Shown one piece after another: positions 51,201-59,725 of a stretch of DNA of 64,000 nucleotides. Position 1 is the stretch's first letter. The number at the start of each line of letters is the position of its first letter. The DNA comes from Schizochytrium sp. TIO01 (lineage: Eukaryota; Sar; Bigyra; Thraustochytrida; Thraustochytriidae): contig SMSO01000031.1 of assembly GCA_004764695.1 (NCBI GenBank), forward strand, positions 3,209,048-3,273,047, in the 5' to 3' direction. The notes under the pieces were generated by a model. That model had not been told where the DNA came from, did not search any database, and saw nothing but the letters and a program-made list of their open reading frames with translations. The position numbers and the translations under genes are program-made.

Positions 51201-54200
51201 TTCTACTAGATTTTATGACCGTTCACACAGAAAATTTGAGCGATTCCCTTCCAGATGATCTCAAAAAGGATGTGTTTGATCCTGTGGAAAAATCACCTGA
51301 AGGTTATAGCGATTTACAAAGACTTAAAGGTACAATATGGAGAATACAATTTGCATGGCAATGCTGCCGACTTCTGCGTGGATACTGTAAAAAGTATGTG
51401 CGCGATGCAAATGATATGCGTCAATACCACGCTGGCATGGTTTTCTATGCAGCTCGCGCAATTTGCTTTCGTGACACTAGCCTGGGCAGCAAGCAATTCG
51501 CTCTTGCAGCGCTCTTATTACACTCAGGGGAACTAATGGGACTGCGCAATCACAAGGTCAATCGACTACCTTCCTTTCATCCTCAAGGTGAAGGCATTGC
51601 AAAGGGCCCAGTCATTACGGATAGATTGCGAGATGATGTACATATGCGATCTTACCTCAATCGATTGGCGGTTAAATGTAGTCATCATTATGATCCTACC
51701 TCAGGCGAGGTGTTCAATATAAAAGAATCCTTGGACCTAGAAGTTCAGCCTGGAAGTACAAAAAATGTAAACAAAAAACGTATGCAGCAACATCTTCAGC
51801 AAGAGACGCAGCAGGAAGAAAATAAATCGAATGAAAAAGCAGCCGAAGTGTTTCATAGCATGTCTAGTGCGGGTATACACGAAAATACCGATGGGAAACC
51901 TCCACTCAGATCGAGGCGATCCATTGTACGTAACATGAGACCTCCACCATTGCAACTTGGATCAACCTGTACAAACGTTGATATCAACGAGCATAGCACT
52001 CGGTTTTTTGATTCGGTAGAGCACCGACTCGGTGTAAGTTTATTACAGATGAAACGCATCGCAATTTGCGGCGAAAGTTCTTCTGGGAAGACAACAATCC
52101 TGAAAAAGCTTGTTGTCAGCGCTCTAGCTGACCAGAATTATTTTGTACCAGTTTATGTAGAAGCTCTTGACGTCTGCAAACTTTTGCGCCGCCGTGTAGA
52201 AGTAGGGCGCGTCATGCGAAATGAGTCATTTCACCCAGCCACTGGTGATGATTACCTTGAATACATGCTTCGTGTTGACAGTGAAGATTCAGAGTATTCT
52301 GCGAGTGCTGCAAATGGGTATCCCATGAATCGTGCAAAATCCAAGCAAGTATTCACTTTTAATGATTCGCATCATATGTTTGAGTCCGCCAATGCTCGAC
52401 CTGTAAGCACAATTGCTCGAGCTGCGCATTTTTTTGTAGATCAACAACACGACTCTCCAAACGGACTTGGTACTGGTCACTCACTGCGAAACACTCCTTC
52501 GTCTAAGCGTCACAGCATCAGTAAAAGGTATTACCGAAGTAATACCCGAGATTCTATCCGGGTTACTGGGTTACAACAAAGAGATCTTTTACGTCTTCAT
52601 CAGCAGGAGCTCCTCGGCGGAAGCTCACAAACTCGTCCGAGAGATGAGAGTTCATCACCAGAGCCAAAGACTGGGTCGCCTCAAAATAACGTGAATAAGG
52701 CCAGGGTGGACTACAAGTCTCGGCGTCGCTTCCGCAGTCCCAAACACACAAATGTATCAGTTAGTTCTATCGCTACGACTCATTTGGCATCGCCTGTTAA
52801 TTTATCTTTTGGTGTCATGGAGCTTTTCTGGGCAGATCTTTATGGCGAGGGTTCCCCAATGTTCAACAGACTTCTCAAAACTTTAGAAAACGGGCATATT
52901 ATTCTCTTCCTTGACGGCCTTGATGAGATGAGGCCTGAAACACGTGCTGATCTACTTGAATGGATTGATAGCCATCCTAATATATTTGTGATACTTACAA
53001 CACGACGAGAAAAGGACCTTAAAAGCTGTTTGCAAGAGATCTCATTTGTGCATGTTCAACCAATGTCAAATGATAATGTTACAAACATTGTTAAACTACA
53101 TGCTAAGCAAATGTCACGTCTTGGCCCTGAAGGTGAATACAATATCTTAGAGCTAGAACGCTTCCTTCTTAACGAATTGAGAAGATCCATTTTTCGCGAA
53201 ATTATTAGAAAAACGCCAATTTTTGTGAAAATGCTGCTTTTTGCATTGACGAACCACTGGATCAGCGTTAGAGAAACCCAGATGCAAGTCTCAGGGCCAT
53301 TGCTAGACATAAGTTCTACTAAGACTTTGGAAGAACAAGAGGTTGACATGGATTGGGGCGTGCCAAAGATCATGTCATATGCCACGAGGCATTTGATGAA
53401 GTCTCCTTTCATGATGCAATCATCTCAGCATCTTGCTGCATGTTCAAAAATTTGTGAAAGTGATGAGGGGCAGGCCTTTCTCGAATGCATGGCTCTTGTT
53501 CTTCACCTTCGCCGCCTGAGTCGGCGTGCGCTTGGAGCGTGGTGTTCCGAAGCTCTGCAAATCTATGCAGCAGGCTTAACATCCCAGAAGAAGTCATTCA
53601 ACAAGGGGATTGAAGTAGCTAATGCTGTGATTACTTTAGTACGGAGTGAAAGTCTACCTTTGATTCAAGCGGATAATGCAGATCACGGAAAGGCCTGGAT
53701 TGACCGCCATGCTCGTTTTGCAATTCACGTAATCCAAGAGTATCTAGTGGCTGCATATGTCTTTCGGGAAATTCAAAGTATTGAGCCAGAAAATATCATT
53801 GACTTCATTTTCGAGTTAAATCTTACGGCGAAAGATCATGTACATTTAAGATCTGAAGATGTATTGATTCCATTGTACGCGGCTGGCTATGATACAGATG
53901 CTGCCAATTGTGAGGATGGTGATGCTGGTGACGAGCAAAGTTATTCTGATGCATACAAATCTTCAGAAGAAATATATACAGACAATGCAGGGGACTTCTC
54001 TGAAATTTATATGCACAACCGGAAAGACATGCGCTCTGAAAGTTCATTAAGTAGTACTGAAGACGATCTAGATGATGGAGAGACTCTGAGTGTTGTTTCT
54101 GATGTTCGCCACGCTAGTCGATATCGTGTGCGGAAGATCAAGTTGCTAAATGACGTTCGTTGGCGACCTGTTCTTTACTTCTTGCAAAAAATGCTACCAC

Positions 54201-54928
54201 CGGTTGATGTTTTTGGAAACCTTTCTAGCAAGTTACTTATCAGCTTTGCAAAACTCTTAGGTCCAACACGGTTTCCCATTCAATTTGCAAAGTATACTCG
54301 CTACGTTGCTAGAAATAAAGATGATGTGCTACTAAGACAACTCTTTACGATGCTACAAGAACATCAGCAAGAGATGGGAATCACCCTAGATCTGGTGAGC
54401 GTTCCAATTTTTGCACGCATCGAATCAGATAAAGTCTCTCTTCTATCGCAAGTCGCTGGTGATGGCTTAGTTTCTATTCTCGCAATAGTCCTCGATATTA
54501 TAAAGAAAACATCCCCAGGAATTCGCAAAACAATTTTGAATAACACTAATGCAGGTGAAACTGCTCTGTGTGTAGCTGCTACCAATGGCCATGCTGAGTG
54601 TATAACTCTATTATTAGAACATGGCGCAAGCATAAACGGGAATGATCCTGAGCTTTGTGGTGATGCAGTTTTCCTCGCAGCATATGAGCAAAAGCTAGAC
54701 TGTGTAAAGATTCTTCTAGAGAACGGGGCTAATCCAAACGCATCATACGATGGTACATCATGTCTATTTAATGCTGCATATGATGGGAATTATAAACTTT
54801 GCGAATTACTGATTCAGCATGGTGCAAGCCGTGAGATGCCATCCTCGTCTGGACATTTGCCTATCGATGTGGCGAGGCAGGAGAATTACACTTCTCTCTA
54901 TGATCTCCTTGAGCCAAGAAGCCCATAA
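48281..54928 (+). CDS. NLR-like protein: APH-like kinase domain, NACHT NTPase, ankyrin repeats
   Basis: 2215 residues from the ATG at 48281. Residues 1-500 are mostly disordered and acidic. A phosphotransferase domain of the aminoglycoside/choline-kinase type spans about 630-1000. It has a glycine-rich loop HGGFSGS (about 633), the lysine in VVKLDK (about 660), the catalytic loop HGDLNAANIV (about 915) and the metal site VIDFAQ (about 934), so its catalytic residues appear intact. It resembles kinase-like domains (TCAD9-type, from memory) linked to prokaryotic NTPase conflict systems. A NACHT NTPase follows, with Walker A GESSSGKTT at about 1265 and the diagnostic Walker B LFLDGLDEM at about 1541. 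A helical region runs to about 2080, and the end (about 2088-2210) holds three to four ankyrin repeats with ALCVAATNGH and LLLEHGAS. The plan is that of a STAND/NLR sensor: ankyrins sense, NACHT oligomerises, the kinase signals. That working model is inference. Single exon. Confidence 0.88.
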   Translation: MTTQGIVQAQEAHSHDVHHARVPPIDLAPASGTTVHPASSPRSALRDRFDSARRVDAQVNVPARHSNDDQQSKSSKSTDKLTHVTLEREILKNVRNAGLRTELAELLRKGLIGRKTESCNLGPEVNSPTDLESDPATCQLVTRVARVEIRGGVNSTRLLTPSHMILPSGNIEPWNESLGISFIMPVSVQSWDDAQDFVEESLHKWLVEDLHYRLRPTRGRNRTSTLESNQIMEEPSAVDSEGLNEENSDENDIPMPVMPISREVRIPKSTSFRESRMRGPQTTISFSSLATNRTRHPSDATALGVNKIDEIDESRLPEDDETSFESSSLNDANSFSEHKSMHEYSQGNLDGADDVQIYDDVGSVDESDDEDADVAFDSDSEVASISSSSGDEQSVSFEQLSLAVSVDSKEPQIEIKQEDSSRFVPYEELICTYSFTANITEANIEFYAENIRSSVHHVKESPTLAMYRTQTDRCPSRLRLCWEWISKEQIDKRRLKELNKAEGEINSTALGSARSLDSKSSDSSSSFSFLPFLLHELKAQESDTEFRLDVLRKLLAYRCRFRTSQIEEALLRSDIDSSKYTVSIDELRWLASVLEEVMVAWENERESDILCDADLRVIRGLFPNCYSIRLRKLHGGFSGSLVLQATSVDVEGRMQDATVVKLDKVESIQQEESRHRMMLTHLGDHAPFLLGKFICPDSNRGGIKISLAGSNQVAFWSAANTSNPLITLKELYLFEQQEIESHNEPRLKTICLDSVQRQEKAANLLSDMQQNTRKGRNTWTGTSKNVCAMHSVHNALLECFGEIFEKCTVQSSLVEGGKCVGDVRRDLYDLEGVMRKYILDPDHAKTIAENIWDPFTVVSSAQLWHLLGLREAPRVHAKSSDTAGALYDYLLKFSGWLADDDISKDNAIEYYEGMGHGDLNAANIVIDVQSILWVIDFAQSGRAHVLRDICKLTSCILFEYLALESSAEVQAAVLLLDFMTVHTENLSDSLPDDLKKDVFDPVEKSPEGYSDLQRLKGTIWRIQFAWQCCRLLRGYCKKYVRDANDMRQYHAGMVFYAARAICFRDTSLGSKQFALAALLLHSGELMGLRNHKVNRLPSFHPQGEGIAKGPVITDRLRDDVHMRSYLNRLAVKCSHHYDPTSGEVFNIKESLDLEVQPGSTKNVNKKRMQQHLQQETQQEENKSNEKAAEVFHSMSSAGIHENTDGKPPLRSRRSIVRNMRPPPLQLGSTCTNVDINEHSTRFFDSVEHRLGVSLLQMKRIAICGESSSGKTTILKKLVVSALADQNYFVPVYVEALDVCKLLRRRVEVGRVMRNESFHPATGDDYLEYMLRVDSEDSEYSASAANGYPMNRAKSKQVFTFNDSHHMFESANARPVSTIARAAHFFVDQQHDSPNGLGTGHSLRNTPSSKRHSISKRYYRSNTRDSIRVTGLQQRDLLRLHQQELLGGSSQTRPRDESSSPEPKTGSPQNNVNKARVDYKSRRRFRSPKHTNVSVSSIATTHLASPVNLSFGVMELFWADLYGEGSPMFNRLLKTLENGHIILFLDGLDEMRPETRADLLEWIDSHPNIFVILTTRREKDLKSCLQEISFVHVQPMSNDNVTNIVKLHAKQMSRLGPEGEYNILELERFLLNELRRSIFREIIRKTPIFVKMLLFALTNHWISVRETQMQVSGPLLDISSTKTLEEQEVDMDWGVPKIMSYATRHLMKSPFMMQSSQHLAACSKICESDEGQAFLECMALVLHLRRLSRRALGAWCSEALQIYAAGLTSQKKSFNKGIEVANAVITLVRSESLPLIQADNADHGKAWIDRHARFAIHVIQEYLVAAYVFREIQSIEPENIIDFIFELNLTAKDHVHLRSEDVLIPLYAAGYDTDAANCEDGDAGDEQSYSDAYKSSEEIYTDNAGDFSEIYMHNRKDMRSESSLSSTEDDLDDGETLSVVSDVRHASRYRVRKIKLLNDVRWRPVLYFLQKMLPPVDVFGNLSSKLLISFAKLLGPTRFPIQFAKYTRYVARNKDDVLLRQLFTMLQEHQQEMGITLDLVSVPIFARIESDKVSLLSQVAGDGLVSILAIVLDIIKKTSPGIRKTILNNTNAGETALCVAATNGHAECITLLLEHGASINGNDPELCGDAVFLAAYEQKLDCVKILLENGANPNASYDGTSCLFNAAYDGNYKLCELLIQHGASREMPSSSGHLPIDVARQENYTSLYDLLEPRSP

Positions 54929-55997
54929 TAATTGTTTTATCGAAAGTGATCGTTTTTATAAATGAAAATGTATTTTAATTCACTCTACGAATGCTGATTC
55001 TCTTTTGTCCTAGGCACTATTTCTCCCTACCATACATGAAAGAATTTGTTCTAAGATTCTGGGTAGTTAATCTGATACGTGATGAAGACGATACTTCCTA
55101 TCTTCTCTGCTCATTTCCTCTACTAGAATTTTTTTTTCTTTTTTTTCCTGCGAAGAATTGAAAAATCCTCATGGAAAAAGAAAAGGAAAAAGCCCGTTTG
55201 CAGGGTATGTTGAATAGCCGAAAAGGAGAGCAAAAGTAGGTAAAACGTTTCCTTCGTTCTATTCTACATTAGTGTCTTTCTTCTGAGAATTGTGTGCTGA
55301 GAAGCGCGTGGCGGGACTACAAAACGCTTAGTTAGCCACACATCATGCGCGAAGAAGCCCTTCTAAATTGCTCTATATTCTTGACGCACCGTTATGGCCC
55401 TGTTGCCTTGGCATCTATCATACCTTATAACGGATCTAAAAAAGTGAGTCTTATATTTCTTCTTAGAACAGGAATAAAGCAGTCCTAGGAAGGGTGGCAT
55501 CTAATTTGGTTCGCAGTTGGACTGCGGTATTCGCCAAGAAACAAAGAACACTGCAAAGATAAAAATTGTTGGCAAGTTCGTACTTAGATACCTTGGTGTA
55601 TGTTTGATATCTTGCAACCATCCGTCCCTGCGGTGAGCTCTAATTCATTTTGGCATGAGCAATTCACTGAAAAAGACGAATGATTCTCTGTGTTTTTAGT
55701 TGAATTCTCAAAGCACTCGAAAGCACATGGAATAATAATGTAATTTATGCCTAGGAGTGTTACCACGACTCATAGATAGGATTATCATATTATGTGCATT
55801 TCGAACAAGATCATTCTTGTGAAAAGTAATCGCTGTAATAGTTGGCAATTTACAAAGTTCGCGTGATAAACAAGGCGAGCTTTAGTTGTGCCCATTGCAC
55901 GAAAGCGATCAGGCACAAGAGTTGTGCCTGAAAAGAGTTGGAGCTTGCTGGCTCATTATTGTCAACACTCGCAGGGTTAGCAGCTCGTCTCCCCAGG
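54929..55997. other. Intergenic spacer upstream of RyR-domain gene
   Basis: About 1.1 kb between two genes on the same strand. It has T-rich tracts near 55129-55148, no ORF with a domain, and a perfect inverted repeat at 55910-55930 close to the next start codon. Confidence 0.45.
55910..55930. promoter_or_regulatory. Perfect inverted repeat before the RyR-domain gene
   Basis: Nine-base arms CAGGCACAA and TTGTGCCTG surround a three-base spacer, ending 67 bases before the ATG at 55998. A related TTGTGCCC occurs just upstream at about 55886. It may be a dimeric factor-binding site or a 5' UTR hairpin. Confidence 0.5.
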
Positions 55998-56666
55998 ATG
56001 GGAGCTACTTCAAGTGTTCTCGCGGAGGAGCTTCGTGTTGCAGGGGTGCATGATGAGCTTGCAGAAAAAATACACGAGCATCGTGTTTCGATTGAAGCTG
56101 CACATCAGATGGAGGAGGCTGCGCACGAAGAAGACATCCGAGCAAAGAAAAGAGAACGGCTTCGTCACATTCTTGCAGAGCAGTGCATGGTCAAAGAAGA
56201 GGCACAACTAGCATTGATTCTTGATATATTTGAACAGTGTATCAAATCACATGAAGCAAATCTAGAATGCGAAGACTTTCCAGAACCTGACAATTGTAGC
56301 AGAGCTTCCCCACGGTTGTCTCATGTTGATACTTCTCCGACTGCTGTAATTGCAGAGACTGAAGTTGAGGAGGATGTATACGCCCCGCAACCTCGAGATA
56401 CCAGCGCTATTGAACTGCCTGAGTATCTCGTAAATCTTACAGAACTGCTTGCAGAAAACACTCACGAAGAATGGGCTCAGCAACGAATGCAGCAAGGCTG
56501 GTCATACGGTTCGTCCCGTAATGACACATTAATGCACCATCCTTGTCTCGTGCCATATGATAGACTTTCAGAAGAAGAAAAAGAGTATGACCGGCTTACA
56601 GCTATGCAGACACTCAAATTATTATTAAGCTTTGGCTACAAGATTGAGCCTCCTCCAAAATCTTAA
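55998..56666 (+). CDS. Small RyR-domain protein, probably N-myristoylated
   Basis: 222 residues from the ATG at 55998; the frame opens at a TTG at 55938, but the ATG gives MGATSS, a good glycine-2 myristoylation motif. Residues about 10-90 are a charged helix. Residues about 138-218 match one RyR repeat, the module occurring as pairs in ryanodine receptors: YLVNLTELLAENTHEEWA, then QGWSYG, then HPCLVPYDRLSEEEKEYDR, then LKLLLSFGYKIEPP. The rest of a ryanodine receptor, including the pore, is absent, so this is a stand-alone module. RyR domains also occur outside channels, including in prokaryotic signalling and conflict proteins, where a ligand-binding role has been proposed. It lies 1.07 kb downstream of the NACHT gene on the same strand; a shared pathway is speculation. 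Domain call strong, function unknown. Confidence 0.87.
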   Translation: MGATSSVLAEELRVAGVHDELAEKIHEHRVSIEAAHQMEEAAHEEDIRAKKRERLRHILAEQCMVKEEAQLALILDIFEQCIKSHEANLECEDFPEPDNCSRASPRLSHVDTSPTAVIAETEVEEDVYAPQPRDTSAIELPEYLVNLTELLAENTHEEWAQQRMQQGWSYGSSRNDTLMHHPCLVPYDRLSEEEKEYDRLTAMQTLKLLLSFGYKIEPPPKS

Positions 56667-57076
56667 ATCAAGGATCGTGTCATATACATATGTAAAATGC
56701 TATTCTCCCGAATTACAAAACTGTGTTTTGTATTTGTTCAAGCTCGGCAGCAGAGCGCCTAGCTCGAGCGAAATGTATCGAGACTGAAACTAAATGAGCT
56801 CCTGCAACTAAAAGGGGAAGCAAGTACCCAGTAAAAGCTATAGCAGAACAGAGAAGAAAAAAGAAGTAGAAGAAGAAGAATGAATGTTATATTTGGCCTA
56901 GGCCTTGTTGAATCGGTTCGTATTTGTGACTATGTTTGGTATGTGGTGCACCAGAAGGCACGATGACTCCTTCGTGCTCTTGTTTGTTTGTGCAATCTTC
57001 AGTGTGAAAGGCACACAAGCTATTAAATACTTGCAACTATGAAAAGAAAAGATGGCTTTGCAGCCACAGGATCATC
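56667..57076. other. Convergent spacer
   Basis: Lies between convergent genes; contains a short AGAAGAAG tract at about 56863-56880 and presumably both 3' UTRs. Confidence 0.45.
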
Positions 57077-59014
57077 TTAACCTTGAGGGCTCGAAAATGT
57101 GATCGATGCAGTTGAAGATGCAGATGAAGATGCTGATGAAGTTGTTGGTTTACGAGCTCTGACACGAGCTGGCTTGAACGTCTTATCAAGGAATCCAAGT
57201 CGAGAGAGTACACCAGCAACCATTTGAAGATGTTGCGTAATACGCTTCTCCAAAGCTTGATTTTGCTGAGTTGTTTCAAGAACAAATGACTGCGCACCAA
57301 ACGCATTATGTACGCGTCGAGCAAGCCCCCCAGAGATGGGGGGGGAAAGAACCTCAAAGCGGTGCGAGCGCTCCCTGATATTGGCATTCACAATGTCCAC
57401 CATGTGTTGTGCCAAGTCTAGCGCGTTATCAGTAACGATAACAGAAGACCCCTTTGAAAATTTGGGGTTACCCACGAGCACATTGGGTTCCTTGGCCTCA
57501 TGTGACTTCAGCTGGGCGTAGTAGCCCCAACCTTCATGCAAGTCAAGAAAAATTTTGGGCTGAAAGCGTGCAACAAGGTTCCAAATATGCATCGGTAGAA
57601 CCTTGTCAGGCATTTCTTCAACTTTCTCAGGGAAGGCTCTGTTTAAGTCATCATGCTTCGATGCCGTCTCCGAGGACACTGGCACTCCGGGGTTGACTAA
57701 AGAACTCATTTTCGAATAGCGGGGAATGTACCTGGTGCGTTTTTCAATACCCCGGGCATTCATACGGTCAATGACGATCATGCGTCCTTGTGCTGGTTGC
57801 CAAGTTTTAATGATCCCTCCAGCACCAAACCCCGCAAACTCTTTGCCGTGCACGCCAGATGCAATGAAAACCAAAGGGGCTGGTGAAGTGAGGTCTGACT
57901 TGAGATCAGATGAGCTCACAATATAGAAGTGAGAAACCCATGGCGTGTTTTGTGCAAAAGCACATTTAATTGCACCATTTGGAAGAGAAGTGCGCGAGCA
58001 ATTGTAGTCGCGAATAATCTCCTTCAAATTGATATCAGATGTGTATTCCTCTAGCGGCTGAAAACCTTTGATTGGGATCACTAAAGCTTCTTTATCTTGC
58101 TCAGTGAGATCGGTCCGCGCTTGAGTGGAACCAATTCTTCCCTTTTTGGATTTGCCGCTTGCTGAAGATGATGTCCCCCCAGACCTTCTTCCGAGATTGA
58201 CATCCTCTTCACCATTATCACTTGATCCCTGAACGTTGTCATTGATTGCTTTGCCCCTGTCATCCTCAGTTGCTTGGCCATCTACATTGTTGCTATCTTC
58301 TGCATCATCAGATGATAAGGTTTTTTTGATAGATCCATCCGAGCTATGATAATTTCTTTTAGAGTCAAGTGCCTCCTTTTGTTGATCATCGTTGATAATA
58401 ATTTCCTCCAATATTGGTGTAAATCCAGCGAGGGGCTGAGTTCTCACATGGACACCGTGATAGTCAGGGTCAGTGCTAAAGACCTCGTGGACGACACGCG
58501 ACGGACAACCAGACCAGTATTTGGATGGGTCTTCCTGAACCTGAATGAGGCGTGGAACATTCCAATTCTGTGGTGTGAACACTAGCGCACGTGGAATGAA
58601 AGATCTAAAGCAGTCGTCTTCGTCTCTGAGCGTTATGGCAACCTGGTCTATGGGTTCACTGTTGAGATTGACCTCGTACGATCTGGATGAAATTGGCGTA
58701 AACACAAGTCCTTCGCCCGCTCCCTGCGGGTCCAAGGCTTCCGACGATCCCGAATCATCCCATGAAAAGCTCAAGGATGAGGACATCGCTACCAGGCTCT
58801 CCAAATCTGGCAAAGCGTCAAACACACGCATAGATTCTGAGTCTGCGCCTGCATGATTCGTTAAGTAGAACTGAAATGCAGCATCGCACGCAATCAGTGC
58901 ACCAAGAATGTAGGTACAAACCTTTAGAGTTCCTCCACGACCACTATTGTATGCACCTCCGCGAAGAGGTTTTCTGCGCTGCCTACTAGGCAGGTCACTG
59001 GGAAGCGTGGTCAT
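57077..59014 (-). CDS. Membrane-anchored zinc carboxypeptidase/deacylase-like protein (M14, AstE/AspA type)
   Basis: 645 residues from the ATG at 59012-59014. A basic N-terminus and one hydrophobic segment (about 31-50) predict a type II membrane anchor with the rest outside or lumenal. Residues about 85-190 resemble a Calx-beta-like sandwich: a strand pair EVNLNSEP and VAITLRDEDD, then ALVFTPQNWNVPRLIQVQ, as in bacterial extracellular repeat modules. An acidic Ser/Asp/Asn-rich linker follows (about 205-300). The hydrolase domain (about 320-615) carries the M14-type zinc site: H389 and E392 in GVHGKEF and H493 in FLDLHEGW, with the DDLNRAFP motif between and E580 in SFVLETTQ as probable catalytic base. 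The substrate could be a peptide C-terminus or an acyl-amino acid; the fold resembles the succinylglutamate desuccinylase/aspartoacylase branch. A catalytically active enzyme is likely. Single exon. Confidence 0.78.
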   Translation of the reverse strand: MTTLPSDLPSRQRRKPLRGGAYNSGRGGTLKVCTYILGALIACDAAFQFYLTNHAGADSESMRVFDALPDLESLVAMSSSLSFSWDDSGSSEALDPQGAGEGLVFTPISSRSYEVNLNSEPIDQVAITLRDEDDCFRSFIPRALVFTPQNWNVPRLIQVQEDPSKYWSGCPSRVVHEVFSTDPDYHGVHVRTQPLAGFTPILEEIIINDDQQKEALDSKRNYHSSDGSIKKTLSSDDAEDSNNVDGQATEDDRGKAINDNVQGSSDNGEEDVNLGRRSGGTSSSASGKSKKGRIGSTQARTDLTEQDKEALVIPIKGFQPLEEYTSDINLKEIIRDYNCSRTSLPNGAIKCAFAQNTPWVSHFYIVSSSDLKSDLTSPAPLVFIASGVHGKEFAGFGAGGIIKTWQPAQGRMIVIDRMNARGIEKRTRYIPRYSKMSSLVNPGVPVSSETASKHDDLNRAFPEKVEEMPDKVLPMHIWNLVARFQPKIFLDLHEGWGYYAQLKSHEAKEPNVLVGNPKFSKGSSVIVTDNALDLAQHMVDIVNANIRERSHRFEVLSPPISGGLARRVHNAFGAQSFVLETTQQNQALEKRITQHLQMVAGVLSRLGFLDKTFKPARVRARKPTTSSASSSASSTASITFSSPQG

Positions 59015-59712
59015 TGACGCTTTCGCTTTAGACTTTTAGCAGCTGCCTGCCTGCAGATTTCAATCGTCTTGATGGCCCAACGAACTGGACAAGAGAAAGG
59101 ATTTGTGAGATGAGGACTGGAAGCCAGACCCTCTGGCTGTAGACCTAATTTGCGTCAGGAGATGGACGCTCGCCGCACCTCCTGCGCTGTAGTTGCGATT
59201 CTTTATGGTCGATCTGCGTCACAACAGCGAATCAGCACTCTTCGATTAGAAGATGGCGGTAGGTACATACTAATAAATAGTAATAGCAATAGCAACCATA
59301 GTACTACGATTGTAGAGATCAATGTTGCCTTTAAAAAAAATCAAAATGTCTACCTACCATGGGATTGAGTAAAATATCCAGTGGACAGCATGAGTCATTG
59401 TATAGTGCTGATTATGCTGTACTTTTGCCGGGAAGCAATCGATGTAGTCTTATTTTTTTCTTTCGTCGTACATTTCGGGTCGCTATCTGAGGTTTTGTTT
59501 AAGGTTATACTGTATGTAATAATGGAGCAGCATCGGCTCAATCTCCGTTATGGCTCATTAGCGTTACGCTACACGATGCCTTTTAGGTGATAGAGGACTA
59601 TGAAGGTCTCGCATCAGGACCGAAAACGAAGGCCAGGGCTAAAGTTCCTACCCTAGCAACAGAGTAAAGCTTGGTCCACATTGGCAGTAGAGCAAACGTT
59701 GCTTTCGTCACA

Positions 59713-59725
59713 GGGGGGGGGGGGG
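59713..59725. repeat. Poly-G tract
   Basis: About thirteen consecutive G, longer than the tract at 36.78 kb. Confidence 0.85.
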
